Part shown: in pieces, positions 1-10,830 of the stretch
Layout of the letters: each line of letters opens with the position of its first letter
Numbering within the stretch: position 1 is the stretch's first letter
Source: Quercus robur
Taxonomy: Eukaryota > Streptophyta > Magnoliopsida > Fagales > Fagaceae
Assembly: GCF_932294415.1 (NCBI RefSeq)
Contig: NC_065537.1
Location: 52,461,802 to 52,525,801, forward strand
DNA length: 64,000 nt
Direction: 5' to 3'
Position numbers and translations under genes: made by a program
Notes under the pieces: model-generated
Told to the model about the DNA's origin: nothing
Seen by the model: only the letters and a program-made list of their open reading frames with translations
Databases searched by the model: none

Positions 1-3000
1 CCGCTTCTTGTAAAGAATTCAATTCGAGTTGTGTGCTCCCCAAGCTATGATGTTGGATTCATTCCACATAAAGATGTTGCTCTGCCTCAAGTATTGCAGC
101 CATTTGCTCTCCCAGCTGGAGGAAATGATCTTGATAATAGGTAAAATTGTGGGATGTGAATTTTTGATTCCCTGAATAACATTCTTTCACATCTTGACTT
201 TAGCTTATGAGTAGATGACAGATGGACAGTTTTTTGGGGTATTTTCCTGCTTTGATTATTTGTTGCTCTTTTTCCACAGCTACTCCTTCAAAAAATCAAT
301 TGGAAATAGTTTAGCTCCAAACTGGTTTGGAGGAAGATTTTGGAGTTATCTTCCTCCAACCCACTATGTTGCTATTGAAGATATCATCCGTATATAGTTT
401 TAATCACTTGACTTTTTTAATAAGTAATGTGACTTGTTTAAATAATACCCATGGATAATCTTATAAATTGTCACATAGTGGGTTGGACTTTGTTGGGGGA
501 TATAGCTCCAAACCAGTTTGGAGCTATAATTTTTCCAACTCAATTTGATTTACTTTACTTTATCTCAAAAGGAAATAGTCCATATTGGAAAAGAAGGCAC
601 ACCTCCCCCACCTATTATAAACAATTTCTTGGTATTTGAACCACAATCTGATTGTTATCTTGAATGCAATGTGGTTACTGCTTTATGTTGTGGTGTGATG
701 ATGTGCTAAAATCAAATGAGAGGGGAAGATTTTTATATTCACCTTTCGAATAAGGTTTGGATAAAACTGCAAAGAACAGTTAGATGCACACAATAAACAC
801 TTACTGTTGATGATCAATGGCATGGCTCGTTTGGAAGTTCCACCACGGAACTTGTCTGAAAGTCTACCATAGTTGAAATTAATTATGCTGCTTTCTTCTG
901 CAACTTTTTTTACATGTATAGAATTCTTTCCCTGAAAGTGGATTGATTTGTAGAGATGTTTGGAAATATGTGGAACTTGAACCTATTTCAGTTCCGACCT
1001 CAGCTTGAGTAGTTTGGTGTATTGCTTCCCTTTCTTAAGATGGAGGTCAGGCCATCGGTTTAACTCAGTAAGGGTGGGAACTTGTGGGGTTTGGACCTTT
1101 GGGGTTGTTATTACCTTTGCAGTGGAAATAAAAACTAAGAAAAGAAAGTCATCTTAGTGTATAGCTTCCCCTTCTTAAGATGGAGGTCAGGCCATCGGTT
1201 TAACTCAGTGAGGGTGGGAACTTGTGGGGTTTGGACCTTTGGGGTTGTTATTGCCTTTGCAGGGGAAAGAAAAACTAAGAAAAGAAAGTCATCTAATTAA
1301 TTTTTTTATAAGGTGTGTCTCTTTGTACGGGAGGACTTGTTAAGTTGTTGTATATGTTAATGTCTAGTTAGACGTAGCACAAGTCATCTTCTCTGTTTTC
1401 CCTAGCAACTAAGAGAGATGTATCACTTCATAAAATGAAATTGAGATTGGAAAAGCTGTCTATCCAATCTATGAAGCATAGTCTAGGAGCTTGGTTCACT
1501 TGATTTAGCTTTTGTCAACTTACCAACCCAAACATGTTCAATAATGTTGTCAAGCATTTATGGGAAAAATGAAATGCAAGAGTGGCAATATTTCACAATC
1601 CCCTGAACCTATCAAATTTTGCAGAGACCTTTTGTTTTCATAATTTATTTATTTATTTATTTTTTTTTTAAATATGAATTGTTATAAGACTCTCTCTCCT
1701 CATCTTGAATGGAATGTTGTTTTCATTTCATTAGAATGTCTCATGGTGTCGTCTTATTGCTTGTGGAGAGTTGTCAACTTGTTATAGGTTAAGACATGCC
1801 TTACATGGGTGGGTGATTATCATTTCTTTATATTATCCACCTAAAGGTCGCAGAAAGGTTGTTCATTGCTTATAAAAATAACAAAGATGCTTTGCAGGAC
1901 AAAACTTGGATTTTGGGCTGGACATCGGAACTCGAAAATTAGAGTAATACTAGCACGAGTTTGGGAGAATGACACGGAACTTGACATTTCGAATAACAGA
2001 ATTAATAGGGCTATTGGACCGCTTGTATATCAAAAGAGATTTTATAGTACTAAGTTCTGCATATGCCCTGGTGGTTCCCAGGTCAACAGTGCTCGCATAG
2101 CTGACTCAATCCATTATGGATGTGTTCCTGGTAAGATCTCAGTGCTCCTAGGCTGTTTATATGATTAAGGTATTGGATAGTTTTTGTTCCATTTACTCTC
2201 GTTACATGCATTGTAAATGTGGATTGTGGAACCATATACCTGAATAATTGAGTAAGTAGAGATTAATTAAAGACCCATGGCCTGTTCCAAAATATGATCT
2301 TTATTCATTATTGATGCAAGGCAGACCAGAACGTGCATAATCAAATTGAAGAGTAGGAAAAATAAAATAGAGAACCTAGGAATTAGTAGCTAGGCCTGCT
2401 TAGAGTTAGCACCAAGCATGAGAAAGCCTCTAGGAGTCAACACCTAGGTTGGCTGAAGTCGGCACTAGACATTTGGAACAATTTCAACATAAATTTTATT
2501 CGTCAAATCACTACCCCTTTCATGGAAGTACAATACTTTGTTTATATAGACTACTAAACCCTAATTCTAAATGACCTGGGAAAATCCCAATTATTGAATT
2601 TCAAAAATGATCTTGATTCTTAAATAAAAATACTAATAAACTTTATTACATACAAGGACCTAAAATAAAATACAATTGACCAATAATAAATATAATTGAC
2701 TTGAAAATTAAATACAACCAAATTAAAATCAAAATATCTTTGCACTTCCCGAATCAACTATACTTTGGCCTAATAACTTGACTACATAATACCTAAACAC
2801 AACAAGATCACTTTGACATTTTGCCTATGTAATGTTGGATATGTGATGATTTACCTTTGACTGAGATTATGTTTGCGATGCTTTAATTGGAGCTGTCTCA
2901 AAATATAATTCAATTCTCTTAAACAACTTTTGAAACCTACCTGGTAATCACCATCGAACACTTGGAGAATATGGTTGAGCTAGAGGAGAAAACTGCAAAC

Positions 3001-4951
3001 CTGAAAATAACCCAGGTGTCTAGTAGTAATGATTTCTGCTTTTGGATCATGATGGGAGCTGCCCCTGTAATACTGTAACTAGGAAACAGACCTGCTACTA
3101 TTGAGTGTGTTCCATGGAATGCATAGGAAATTATCTTTTGAATAACATCAAGACATGAGAATGCCTTTGTTATGGAAATGTACAGTGAAGCACTAAGGTT
3201 AGCTTTTTGGCATGAAGCAGATAGCATTCTAATGAGGTGAATCCCTTGGTGTACTTCCTGTGTACTTGGGTTGTGTCCCTTTGTGCTGTATTTTATTACT
3301 TAACCAAATGAGAAGAAAATGAATAAAAGAGAGATTCCATATGATAACACCCCCTCTCCCCACAAAGAAGTATAAATACTTGTGACTAAAATTCATGACT
3401 TAGACTTCTGACCTGATTAAATAGTACTCTTAAATCTTAAACAACTTATGCTATTTTGGCTAATACATTAGTGTGGAAGTTTAATTGCAAAGTTATTTAA
3501 CAGATACCGTGTGAACAATGGTGAAAAGCCTGTGGTGTAGAACTCGACCTTATTAATAACATTAAGGAATTAATGGTAGATGTTAGTCTCGGTTTAATGT
3601 TTGGGTTTTTTCTTGTGAACTTAAATTTTTTTTTTTTTTAAAATTATTATTACTATTATAATAATGTTTAAGTGCTTAAATTCAATTGTTCCTATATTAG
3701 CTCAAACTTTTGGAACTAGCGATAGTTTATCATACTATCAGAATAGATGGTCCTAATCACAAGAGGAAGAGTGTTAGAATAATGGGATGGCTAAAGTTAT
3801 TAAATTTACATTTTCCTATTAGTTCAAGCTTTTGGGACTACCTGTGGTTTATCAATTTTTTTTATTAATTTCTAAAGCCCTAAGTTCCTTATGTACTGGA
3901 TCTCTTGCAGTGATATTGTCAAATTATTATGACTTGCCATTCAATGATATTCTTGATTGGCATAAATTTGCTGTTGTACTTAAGGAGCATGATGTGTACC
4001 GGCTAAAGCAAATTCTCAAGGACAAAGCTGATGCTGAGTTTGTTGCTCTTCATAAGAACTTAGTTAAGGTAGAGTATGACTTTCGATCTCAACTTGAAAA
4101 TTCTAAGTAGTATATTTGATTTATATCACTTCTTATTTTCATATAATTGATTTGCGCCAACCCTTTATATATGTATATATATATATATATATATTTTTTT
4201 GGCATCAGCATTGGTGGAGCTAAAATTTTTAGGTTTTAGCAACTCAAAAAATTATTTTATCTATTTTAATACTTCACTTTACAATTCACCCAACATTGAT
4301 GGTTCTATTTTTTTTATCATTTCATTTAAATATTCTTTCCTTATTCTTTCTTTCTTTATTTATTTTTATTCTTTCTTTCTCTCTCTTCTTAATTTATCAA
4401 TGTGGCCTACTTTTTTTACTTTCTTGTCTGTGCAGTTTCTTGGTCCCACTTGTCTGAGTTGAGAAAGAAATAAAATAAAATATTGTTTTTTTTTTTTTTT
4501 TTTTTTTATAACTTGTAGCTACAGTGAGCTGCCAGGTTGTATAATAACTAAATTGCTATTATACCACTAAAAGGTAGGCCACATTGATGGTGGTATAGTT
4601 AAAATTTGGCAATGAGCTACAGTGAGCTGCCATCTTAGCTATTATACAACCATCAATGCTAATGCTAATATATGTATTGCTTGTGTACATATGTATGTCT
4701 GTTTTGTCCAGAGGGTCTGAACTTCCACAGGGGAAGAAGTTATAATGAATAACTCACTGCTGTATTAAGTGCTGTTTTATTGTTCATTATCCAAAAAAAA
4801 GGCAAACTATGATTGTTAAGAATTTCCTTTTTGGATTGTCTTTTTTCAGGTTCAGAAGCATTTCCAGTGGAACTCTCCCCCCATCAGATATGATGCATTC
4901 CATATGGTCATGTACGAGCTCTGGTTGCGCCGCCATGTTATCAAATACTAA
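1..4951 (+). CDS. GT47 exostosin-family glycosyltransferase, 3' part (four exons)
   Basis: Coding exons read as 1-140, 1898-2130, 3911-4068 and 4850-4951 (stop TAA 4949-4951). All three introns are GT/AG and the reading phases join cleanly. The joined product is a typical plant exostosin-domain (GT47) C-terminus. Exon 1 has the VCSPSYDVGFIPHKDVALP segment. Exon 2 has the GFWAGHRNSKIR segment and the CICPGGSQVNSARIADSIHY core. Exon 3 has the VILSNYYDLPF segment. Exon 4 ends in a conserved ELWLRRHVIKY-type tail. GT47 proteins are type II Golgi membrane enzymes that add sugars to cell-wall polysaccharides; the substrate cannot be told from this part. The N-terminus with its membrane anchor lies left of the window. 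I see no frameshift or internal stop, so this looks like a live gene. Introns 1 to 3 carry insertions (MITE-like elements and a 140-bp tandem duplication). Confidence 0.9.
302..536. mobile_element. MITE-like inverted-repeat element in intron 1 of the GT47 gene
   Basis: The left end reads GGAAATAGTTTAGCTCCAAA and the reverse complement of the right end reads GGAAAAATTATAGCTCCAAA. Both continue into CTGGTTTGGAG, and a further inner match (CCAACCCACTATG versus CATAGTGGGTTGG) extends the pairing. About 235 bp with no coding capacity. TCAATT occurs next to both ends, but not as a clean target duplication. Confidence 0.6.
1017..1296. repeat. 140-bp tandem duplication in intron 1 of the GT47 gene
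   Basis: Two adjacent copies (1017-1156 and 1157-1296), differing at only a few bases, both holding CTTAAGATGGAGGTCAGGCC and ending in AAAGAAAGTCATCT. Non-coding. Confidence 0.85.
2270..2790. repeat. Probable transposon-derived sequence in intron 2 of the GT47 gene
   Basis: AT-rich stretch inside the 1.8-kb intron 2. It has a composition unlike the flanks and no open frame, and looks like retroelement non-coding sequence. I could not find termini or a target duplication, so this is a weak call. Confidence 0.25.
4166..4194. repeat. TA/TG microsatellite
   Basis: Alternating TA run with a TG interruption in intron 3 of the GT47 gene, directly beside the MITE at 4202. Confidence 0.8.
4202..4666. 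mobile_element. MITE-like element in intron 3 of the GT47 gene
   Basis: The left end reads GCATCAGCATTGGTGGAGCT and the reverse complement of the right end reads GCATTAGCATTGATGGTTGT, imperfect terminal inverted repeats. Internally, GAGCTACAGTGAGCTGCCA occurs twice about 100 bp apart. No open frame. The gene's exons on either side are undamaged. Confidence 0.6.
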
Positions 4952-5690
4952 TTTATTCACAATTTCGATAGATTATACGTACATTTACTGGCTAGTTATA
5001 AAAAAATCCGGTAAAACATCATATACATTCTTTATCTGCCCTGATTGACTCTTGATGGGGAAGTAAACTTACAAGTGTTTTTGTTTAGGTGTTCCCCGGA
5101 GGTTTTGTAAAAATTAACTTTTTTTAAAGATAATTTGTAAAAGTAGAATACATTTCAAACCATTTGGGGATCTAATGCAATTTTGAAATCATGTTGTGAC
5201 ATGATTTTTGTGCTCAATTTCAGAACCTCTAACCACTAATCCAAGCACTTCCAGAATTCTCAATCAAACCCACATCCTTAGGCCCTCAATGACTGTTGGA
5301 ATCTCCATCACTATCACATGCATTTCACCAGAATTATACATACACTCAAATCACAACCAAACCCACATCTATGGCTTATGGCCAAGAAATCTCTACCAGT
5401 ACCTGTTGAAGCATGCCCCTGATATGGCCTAAGACAACCACACCCAAATCCATATAGCAAGATTTTGTTGTGAACAGCTGGTACTACACTTTCAGACCCA
5501 CAAGAGGGAGGTGAGATAGGAGAGCGTGAATGGGTGCTACTCTGTTGCCTCCTGCTGGCTCTATTAGCCCCACTTAACTTCTGCTCTTTGGTGTCTTGTT
5601 CTTTCATCTTGTTTTTCATCGAAATTTTGTGACAATGTTGCTTTCGTGCTTCATAGAAATGCTTTCATTTCATGGTGAATTTATACTTCG
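4952..5690. other. 3' flank of the GT47 gene; no gene seen
   Basis: Holds the 3' UTR and downstream DNA. The region 5200-5640 gives small frames on both strands, but none shows a recognisable domain, initiation context or splice pattern. Confidence 0.5.
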
Positions 5691-5693
5691 TTT

Positions 5694-8400
5694 GTGTCAC
5701 TCCCCAAACCCGACAATATAGATAGGCATGTGACAACGGTCGCACTCTTATAAAGTTTTCACCCTACAAATGTGCAAGGCCTTCTTAGCAACTAAAAATT
5801 ATTCTTAAAGAAAATTCTATCAATAAATCCACAATCATCCTCAATAATATAATTGTCAAAAATTCTCCAAAGTACAGATAGAAACAACAATCCAAATTTC
5901 ATGACCGTTAAACAAAAGATATACTAATTATTACAAGATCATCTTATTTCAAAAATTCTTAATCTCCAATCAAGCATACACTCTCAGCAAAAGTTCCAAA
6001 ACTTGCTGTTCTTCATAATCTGAAACTTGAGAAGAAAAGGAGGGTGAGTTACCAACTCAATAAGTAACCAAATAACAAACTAGTTGAAACAAGTATATAG
6101 ATTGACAAAATAATATAAATTTATGAGATCAAAATACTTCATATATGTCGAAGTTATAATATATTATGGGTTTTCAAAAAATAAACTAAAGAAGTTTCAT
6201 AGACTTAAAATAATTCATAAATTCAAACAAATTCACATTTTTAACAATCTTATATATTTATGACTATGATTACGCTATATCTCCGTGACTAGGTATTAGA
6301 TTCAGAAGAAATTAGTTCTGTGCTAATGTATATCCCCCATTAGCTGAGTCCAGAAATATGATAGGCTCATAATGCCCCCAAATAGAATTAGTTTCGGTAC
6401 CAATGAATAACCCTCATTGGCTGGATATCAGAGTCAACATAGTCATATTGTCCAAAATCATATATATAAATTAGAGTTCAAAAAAAAAAAAATCATTCAA
6501 ATATATATATATATATATATATAATCATATATTCAGTAATCAAATATATTTGTGATAATTCTTTATTCTTTACTTTAAATCAGTACTACAATTGAAATAG
6601 AAATGTAACAATTATAAACAATATTCAGTAGCTAAAATACAGTAGTATAAGCAAAATAAAACCAATTAGAATAAGGTTACTTACCTCAACTAGCTCACCA
6701 TAAAAGAACTTTTCCCTAACGCTTACTCTAAAATCCTTAGATATTACCTAAAACATTTTTTTTTTCAAGTACCATTTACTCAATAATCAAATAATTTAAG
6801 AAAAACTTATAACAGTACCCAACTAGAAGAGAAATTGCTAAAAATATCTAATGATTTCTAATGTCGTCCAATTTTGTAATGGAAATTGTAGTGTAGCTAA
6901 GGTTATCGTTCTACCGAGAAAAGGAAAACAAGAATACGTCAAAAGCACCAATAATATGTAGAAAAATATGATTAAAACTTAGGAAAAATAAAATTTGGTA
7001 AAATTCAATAATTAAAATCACTAGGGCGTTAGGGTTTGTCCACCAATATTGTTAAGCATCTACTATCAATCCAATTTAGCACACAATCGGGTAAGTAAAC
7101 ACATAAACTATCTTATTGGAAGATTTAGAAATAAGCTTTATTAATAAAACTCTCTTTGGTTGATTATATTCATCAATTGTTCCAACAATTTAGTCTAGAA
7201 AATAATAACTTTGCTAGAAAAACTCAAGAACATCACATACCCTTGAGGCAATACTATGGCAAAAGTAATATCTAACAAGATTACCATATTTTACTACAAA
7301 GATTATAAAACCCTATTCTAACAATAAGAAGATTCAAGAATAGAATTATGAAAGAATTAGAAATCAAATATCAATCCAATAAAACAATTATAAAAAGAGA
7401 ACAATTGATTTCAATAATCAAAATGTAAAAAACATGCTTGGATTGAATAGTGGACAACTTACAACATTAGGGATTCACCCCTAACTCTAGCTTAAGTTCT
7501 TAAGCTTCCATAGAAAATAAAAACTCTTCAAAATTGATGAAAAATAAGGTTTCCCAGCAGCCGAAAACGTGGCTGCCCTTTGTATCCCTTTAATATTTAT
7601 AACATTCAAAACCTTAAAACACATGCTTCCCGAAAAGAAAAATATCAAATGTCAATTCTTGTTTTTCAACAATGGGTCAACTTCCAGGACGGTTTTGGCC
7701 TTTAATACAGCAGATTCTGAAGCTTTGGTAAACTAAAAAGTTTTAGCTTTAAATCCTCTTTCTGTGGCCGCAAGAATCAAGTCAATCTGATATCGAAGTA
7801 AAAAGATAGGGTCAAAATACTAAAACTAGTCAGAATATTTCCATGCCAGGATTTTTCCATCTTTGGCTCAAATGAATTTCTCTCTTTCCTTTTATGTTTC
7901 CACACATATTTGACTCACTAAATTTTTCAAAAGCCACTTCTCAATTGATCTTCACCCTTGGATTCTCTTGACTTCATGTCTACATGCTTAACTCATTAGT
8001 TTAAATCTTCTACAAGAGAAAAATACACATAATGAGTATATTTTAAAGAAAACTTGCAAACCTCTCATATTTTCGTGTAAGTGTGAAAATAAACACAAAA
8101 TAGATGTGATAATGCCTAAAAAACTAAGATAATAATGTACTTTTAAGTTATTATCAATTTCCCTCTATGTTTGTTTCTTTTATTAAAAAAAAAAAAAAAA
8201 AACTCTTTTCATAAAGGACAAAATAGCATTACAAAGGGCCTATTCATATTTTGGAATCATCAGTAATATATATATATATATATATTTCCCTTTACTTTCT
8301 GCCACTAATAGTTCCCTAGTAATAAGGCCTATAAAATACACATAACCATATAAGGTCAAAAGTCAATTGTAAAAGAACACCACCTGGACTCAACTTCTTC
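5694..8400. repeat. Dispersed repeat, family shared with 48265-48543 and 58740-60300
   Basis: Starts near TGTCACTCCCCAAACCCG. The stretch 6663-6845 (CCAATTAGAATAAGG, then CATTTACTCAATAATCAAAT) matches 58751-58930, and its later part (from about 6740) matches 48265-48400. The stretch 8286-8345 (CCACTAATAGTTCCCTAGTAATAAGG) matches the next part of those copies. In this copy the two parts are separated by about 1.4 kb (6845-8285) of other AT-rich DNA, so something was inserted. No coding frame. Class unknown; it could be a non-autonomous LTR-type element. Confidence 0.5.
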
Positions 8401-8579
8401 TATGCGAATGTACCTTCCTTTTCTGTTTTTGTTTTTGTTTTGTTTTTGTTACATCTGATTGGTTGTTAGACTTCAAGCCTACGTTAGTAGACTTCCCCTA
8501 TTCAACCAATCCAACATTTCAGAACAACTTCTTAAAGAGAAACCTGTGTAAAAACCAAACCTACCATGCCTAACAATCT

Positions 8580-8696
8580 GCAATTCTATCTACCACACAA
8601 CAATGGGCATAGAATAAATAATTAAATATTAAATTACAGTATGCAATTTTATCTACCACGCAACAATGGGCATAGAATAAATATTAAATTACAGTA
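8580..8696. repeat. Tandem duplication of about 60 bp
   Basis: Copies 8580-8641 and 8642-8696 share CTACCAC-CAACAATGGGCATAGAATAAAT. The second is slightly shorter. Confidence 0.8.
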
Positions 8697-9039
8697 ACAT
8701 GTACTTTACAGAAAATCTAATTTAAATCCTTCTTGTTTATTTCTCCAAAAAAAAAAAAAAAAATCCTTCTTGTTTACATCATAAAACTGGATATTTAGAT
8801 AGCCTCACTACTAGCCAAAAATACCCACCTACAAATATTCTAATTTCATATAAAGCTTAGATTTGATGAAAGATAAGATTTCTTAGGCTCTTACTCCAAA
8901 TATGACGTCAATCTTTCTCTACATCAATATACTAAGAAGTCCTCTTAAAAAATATATATATAGTTATATGTTGACTTAATTAGCTTATATATAATTAGGG
9001 TTTCAACTTAATTTTCTAAAAATTCCCTTAATAATATTA

Positions 9040-9627
9040 AGGGTAAATTGCAAATTATACCCCTAAAGTTTAGGGGTATTTGGATTTTACACCTTGAAGT
9101 TTCAAAATTTGGATTTCCCTCCTGAAGTTTTTGATGTTTGGATTTTACACCCTATCATTTTAGAATTTGGATTTTATCTCCTAAAGTTTGGCAGTGTTTG
9201 GATTTAACACCTGAGAGGTGCTACGTCCATAACATTTTCACAATATTTTTACAACAAATCATAGGTAGTTAGTTGTTATTAGTTTTAATTTGAAACTATC
9301 ACTGAAATTACTTTTCTACCCCACTAAAAACAACCTATAACAACATGCCACATATGATTTAGTATGAAAATGTTGTGGATATAGCATTTCTTTTTAACAT
9401 CCTCAAATTCTAAAATTTTATGGTGTAAAATTCAAACATCCCAAAATTTTGGGAAATAAAATCCAAACACTTTTAAAATTTAGGGGACAAATTCCATATT
9501 TTAAAATGTTAAGGTATTAAATCTAAACACTCTCAAACTTTAGGAGGGTAAAATCCAATTTCTGAAACTCCAGGATGTAAAATCCAAACACTCCCAAATT
9601 TTAGAGATGTAATTTGCAATTTACCCT
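9040..9627. mobile_element. MITE with 7-bp target duplication
   Basis: Left terminus AGGGTAAATTGCAAATTA. The right terminus is its inverse (TTTGCAATTTACCCT). Flanked by a direct repeat AATATTA (9033-9039 and 9628-9634). The interior is a degenerate ladder of GTTTGGATTTTACACC-like units on one side and their inverse on the other, so the whole element can fold into a long hairpin. No coding capacity. Confidence 0.85.
9211..9392. mobile_element. MITE nested inside the 9040-9627 element
   Basis: GGTGCTACGTCCATAACATTTTC near the left end is matched by GAAAATGTTGTGGATATAGCATT near the right end. Flanked by TTTAACAC (9203-9210) and TTTAACAT (9393-9400), an 8-bp duplication with one mismatch, which suggests a hAT-type mobiliser. 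Confidence 0.7.
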
Positions 9628-9634
9628 AATATTA

Positions 9635-10208
9635 ATTATAAAATTAACCCCATAGAGAGATTTACTTAAATACCCCACCTTTAACTCTCTCTTTTTTCTT
9701 TTCTTTTTTTATTTTTATTTTTATTTTTTTTCGGGTATTACAGTTTGAAATTTCTTTGTGCTGTTAAATTAGTTTGTGCTTCATTTTGCACTTCTCTTTA
9801 AGAGGAAACAAAGTAAAGTTGGAATTTTGTTTGTGCTGTCAGAATTTTCTTTCGTTGCTTGTGTTCAAGCCTCGAAATATTTCTTGCTTCAAAATGCTCA
9901 TTCATACTTTTGATTGTAGATGGAGACACAATTTTGGTTCTGATAGTGAAATCAACATGATTTCAATATCTATACTAAAATCATATTTTCAAGACATGAT
10001 TTCTACATGTTGATGAGTTTTTAAAATTTACCACATCAGTTGGGCTAGATCAGCAGGAAAATGCAGAAATCATGAACATTTAATTTCTAAACCACATTAG
10101 GTACCGAAATAATTTAAGAACTGTTGAACTTATACAGATAAAAATGTGAAGATACAAGTACTATATTAAATTTTGGAGATTTTTTTTTAAGTGTGGATAA
10201 TTTTTAAT
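9635..10208. other. Gene-free AT-rich spacer
   Basis: Contains a pyrimidine-rich stretch (9680-9730) and a small open frame at 9774-10013 without recognisable features. Nothing else seen. Confidence 0.4.
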
Positions 10209-10830
10209 GAATTGGTTGGAAATTTCTACAATTATAATGTTCTCCTTAAAAGTTGTGCTAGTTTTATGTTGCAAATTTTTGAGCACCGAAACACAATGCC
10301 AAAGTAATGAAGGTTTCTGGGAAATTTCCTACATGCGCGTGATTTGCAATCTGTTCCTCAAACGTCAAAAGAAGAAGGGTTGTAAATTTCCTACACCATG
10401 CCAAACTTGTTTGTCCTCTAATGAGTGTTTGGTGGGGTAAAGAATTGGTTGGAAATTTCTACAACTATAATGTTCTCCTTAAAAGTTGTGCCAGTTTTAT
10501 ATTGCAAATTTTCGAGCACTGAAACACAATGCCAAAATAATGAAGGTTTCTGGGAAATTTCCTATATACATGTGATCTGCAATCTGCTCCTCAAACGTCA
10601 AAAAAAGAATGGTTAGAAATTTCCTACACCATGCCAAACTTGTTTGTCCTCTCTATGAGTGTTTGGTGGGGCAAAGAATTGGTTGGAAATTTCCGCAACT
10701 ACAATATTCTCCTCAAAAGTTGTGTCAGTCTACTATCTCTCAGTCTTTCTTTGAAATTAACACAACAGAATGTTTCGTGGAGAAAAAGTTTTTCAATCTC
10801 TCCCTTCATCAGATGGATCAAAGGTTACCT
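10209..10830. repeat. 233-bp tandem repeat, about 2.5 copies
   Basis: Units begin GAATTGGTTGGAAATTTC at 10209, 10442 and 10676. Each carries CAATGCCAAA-TAATGAAGG and CCATGCCAAACTTGTTTGTCC, and the third is cut short. Single-copy versions occur at 17488-17700 and 38024-38230. The repeat lies upstream of a PPR pseudogene. Confidence 0.85.

Noticed and set aside
9774-10013. 79-codon frame with a hydrophobic start
   Set aside because: No recognisable family, no promoter or splice context; likely chance in AT-rich DNA.
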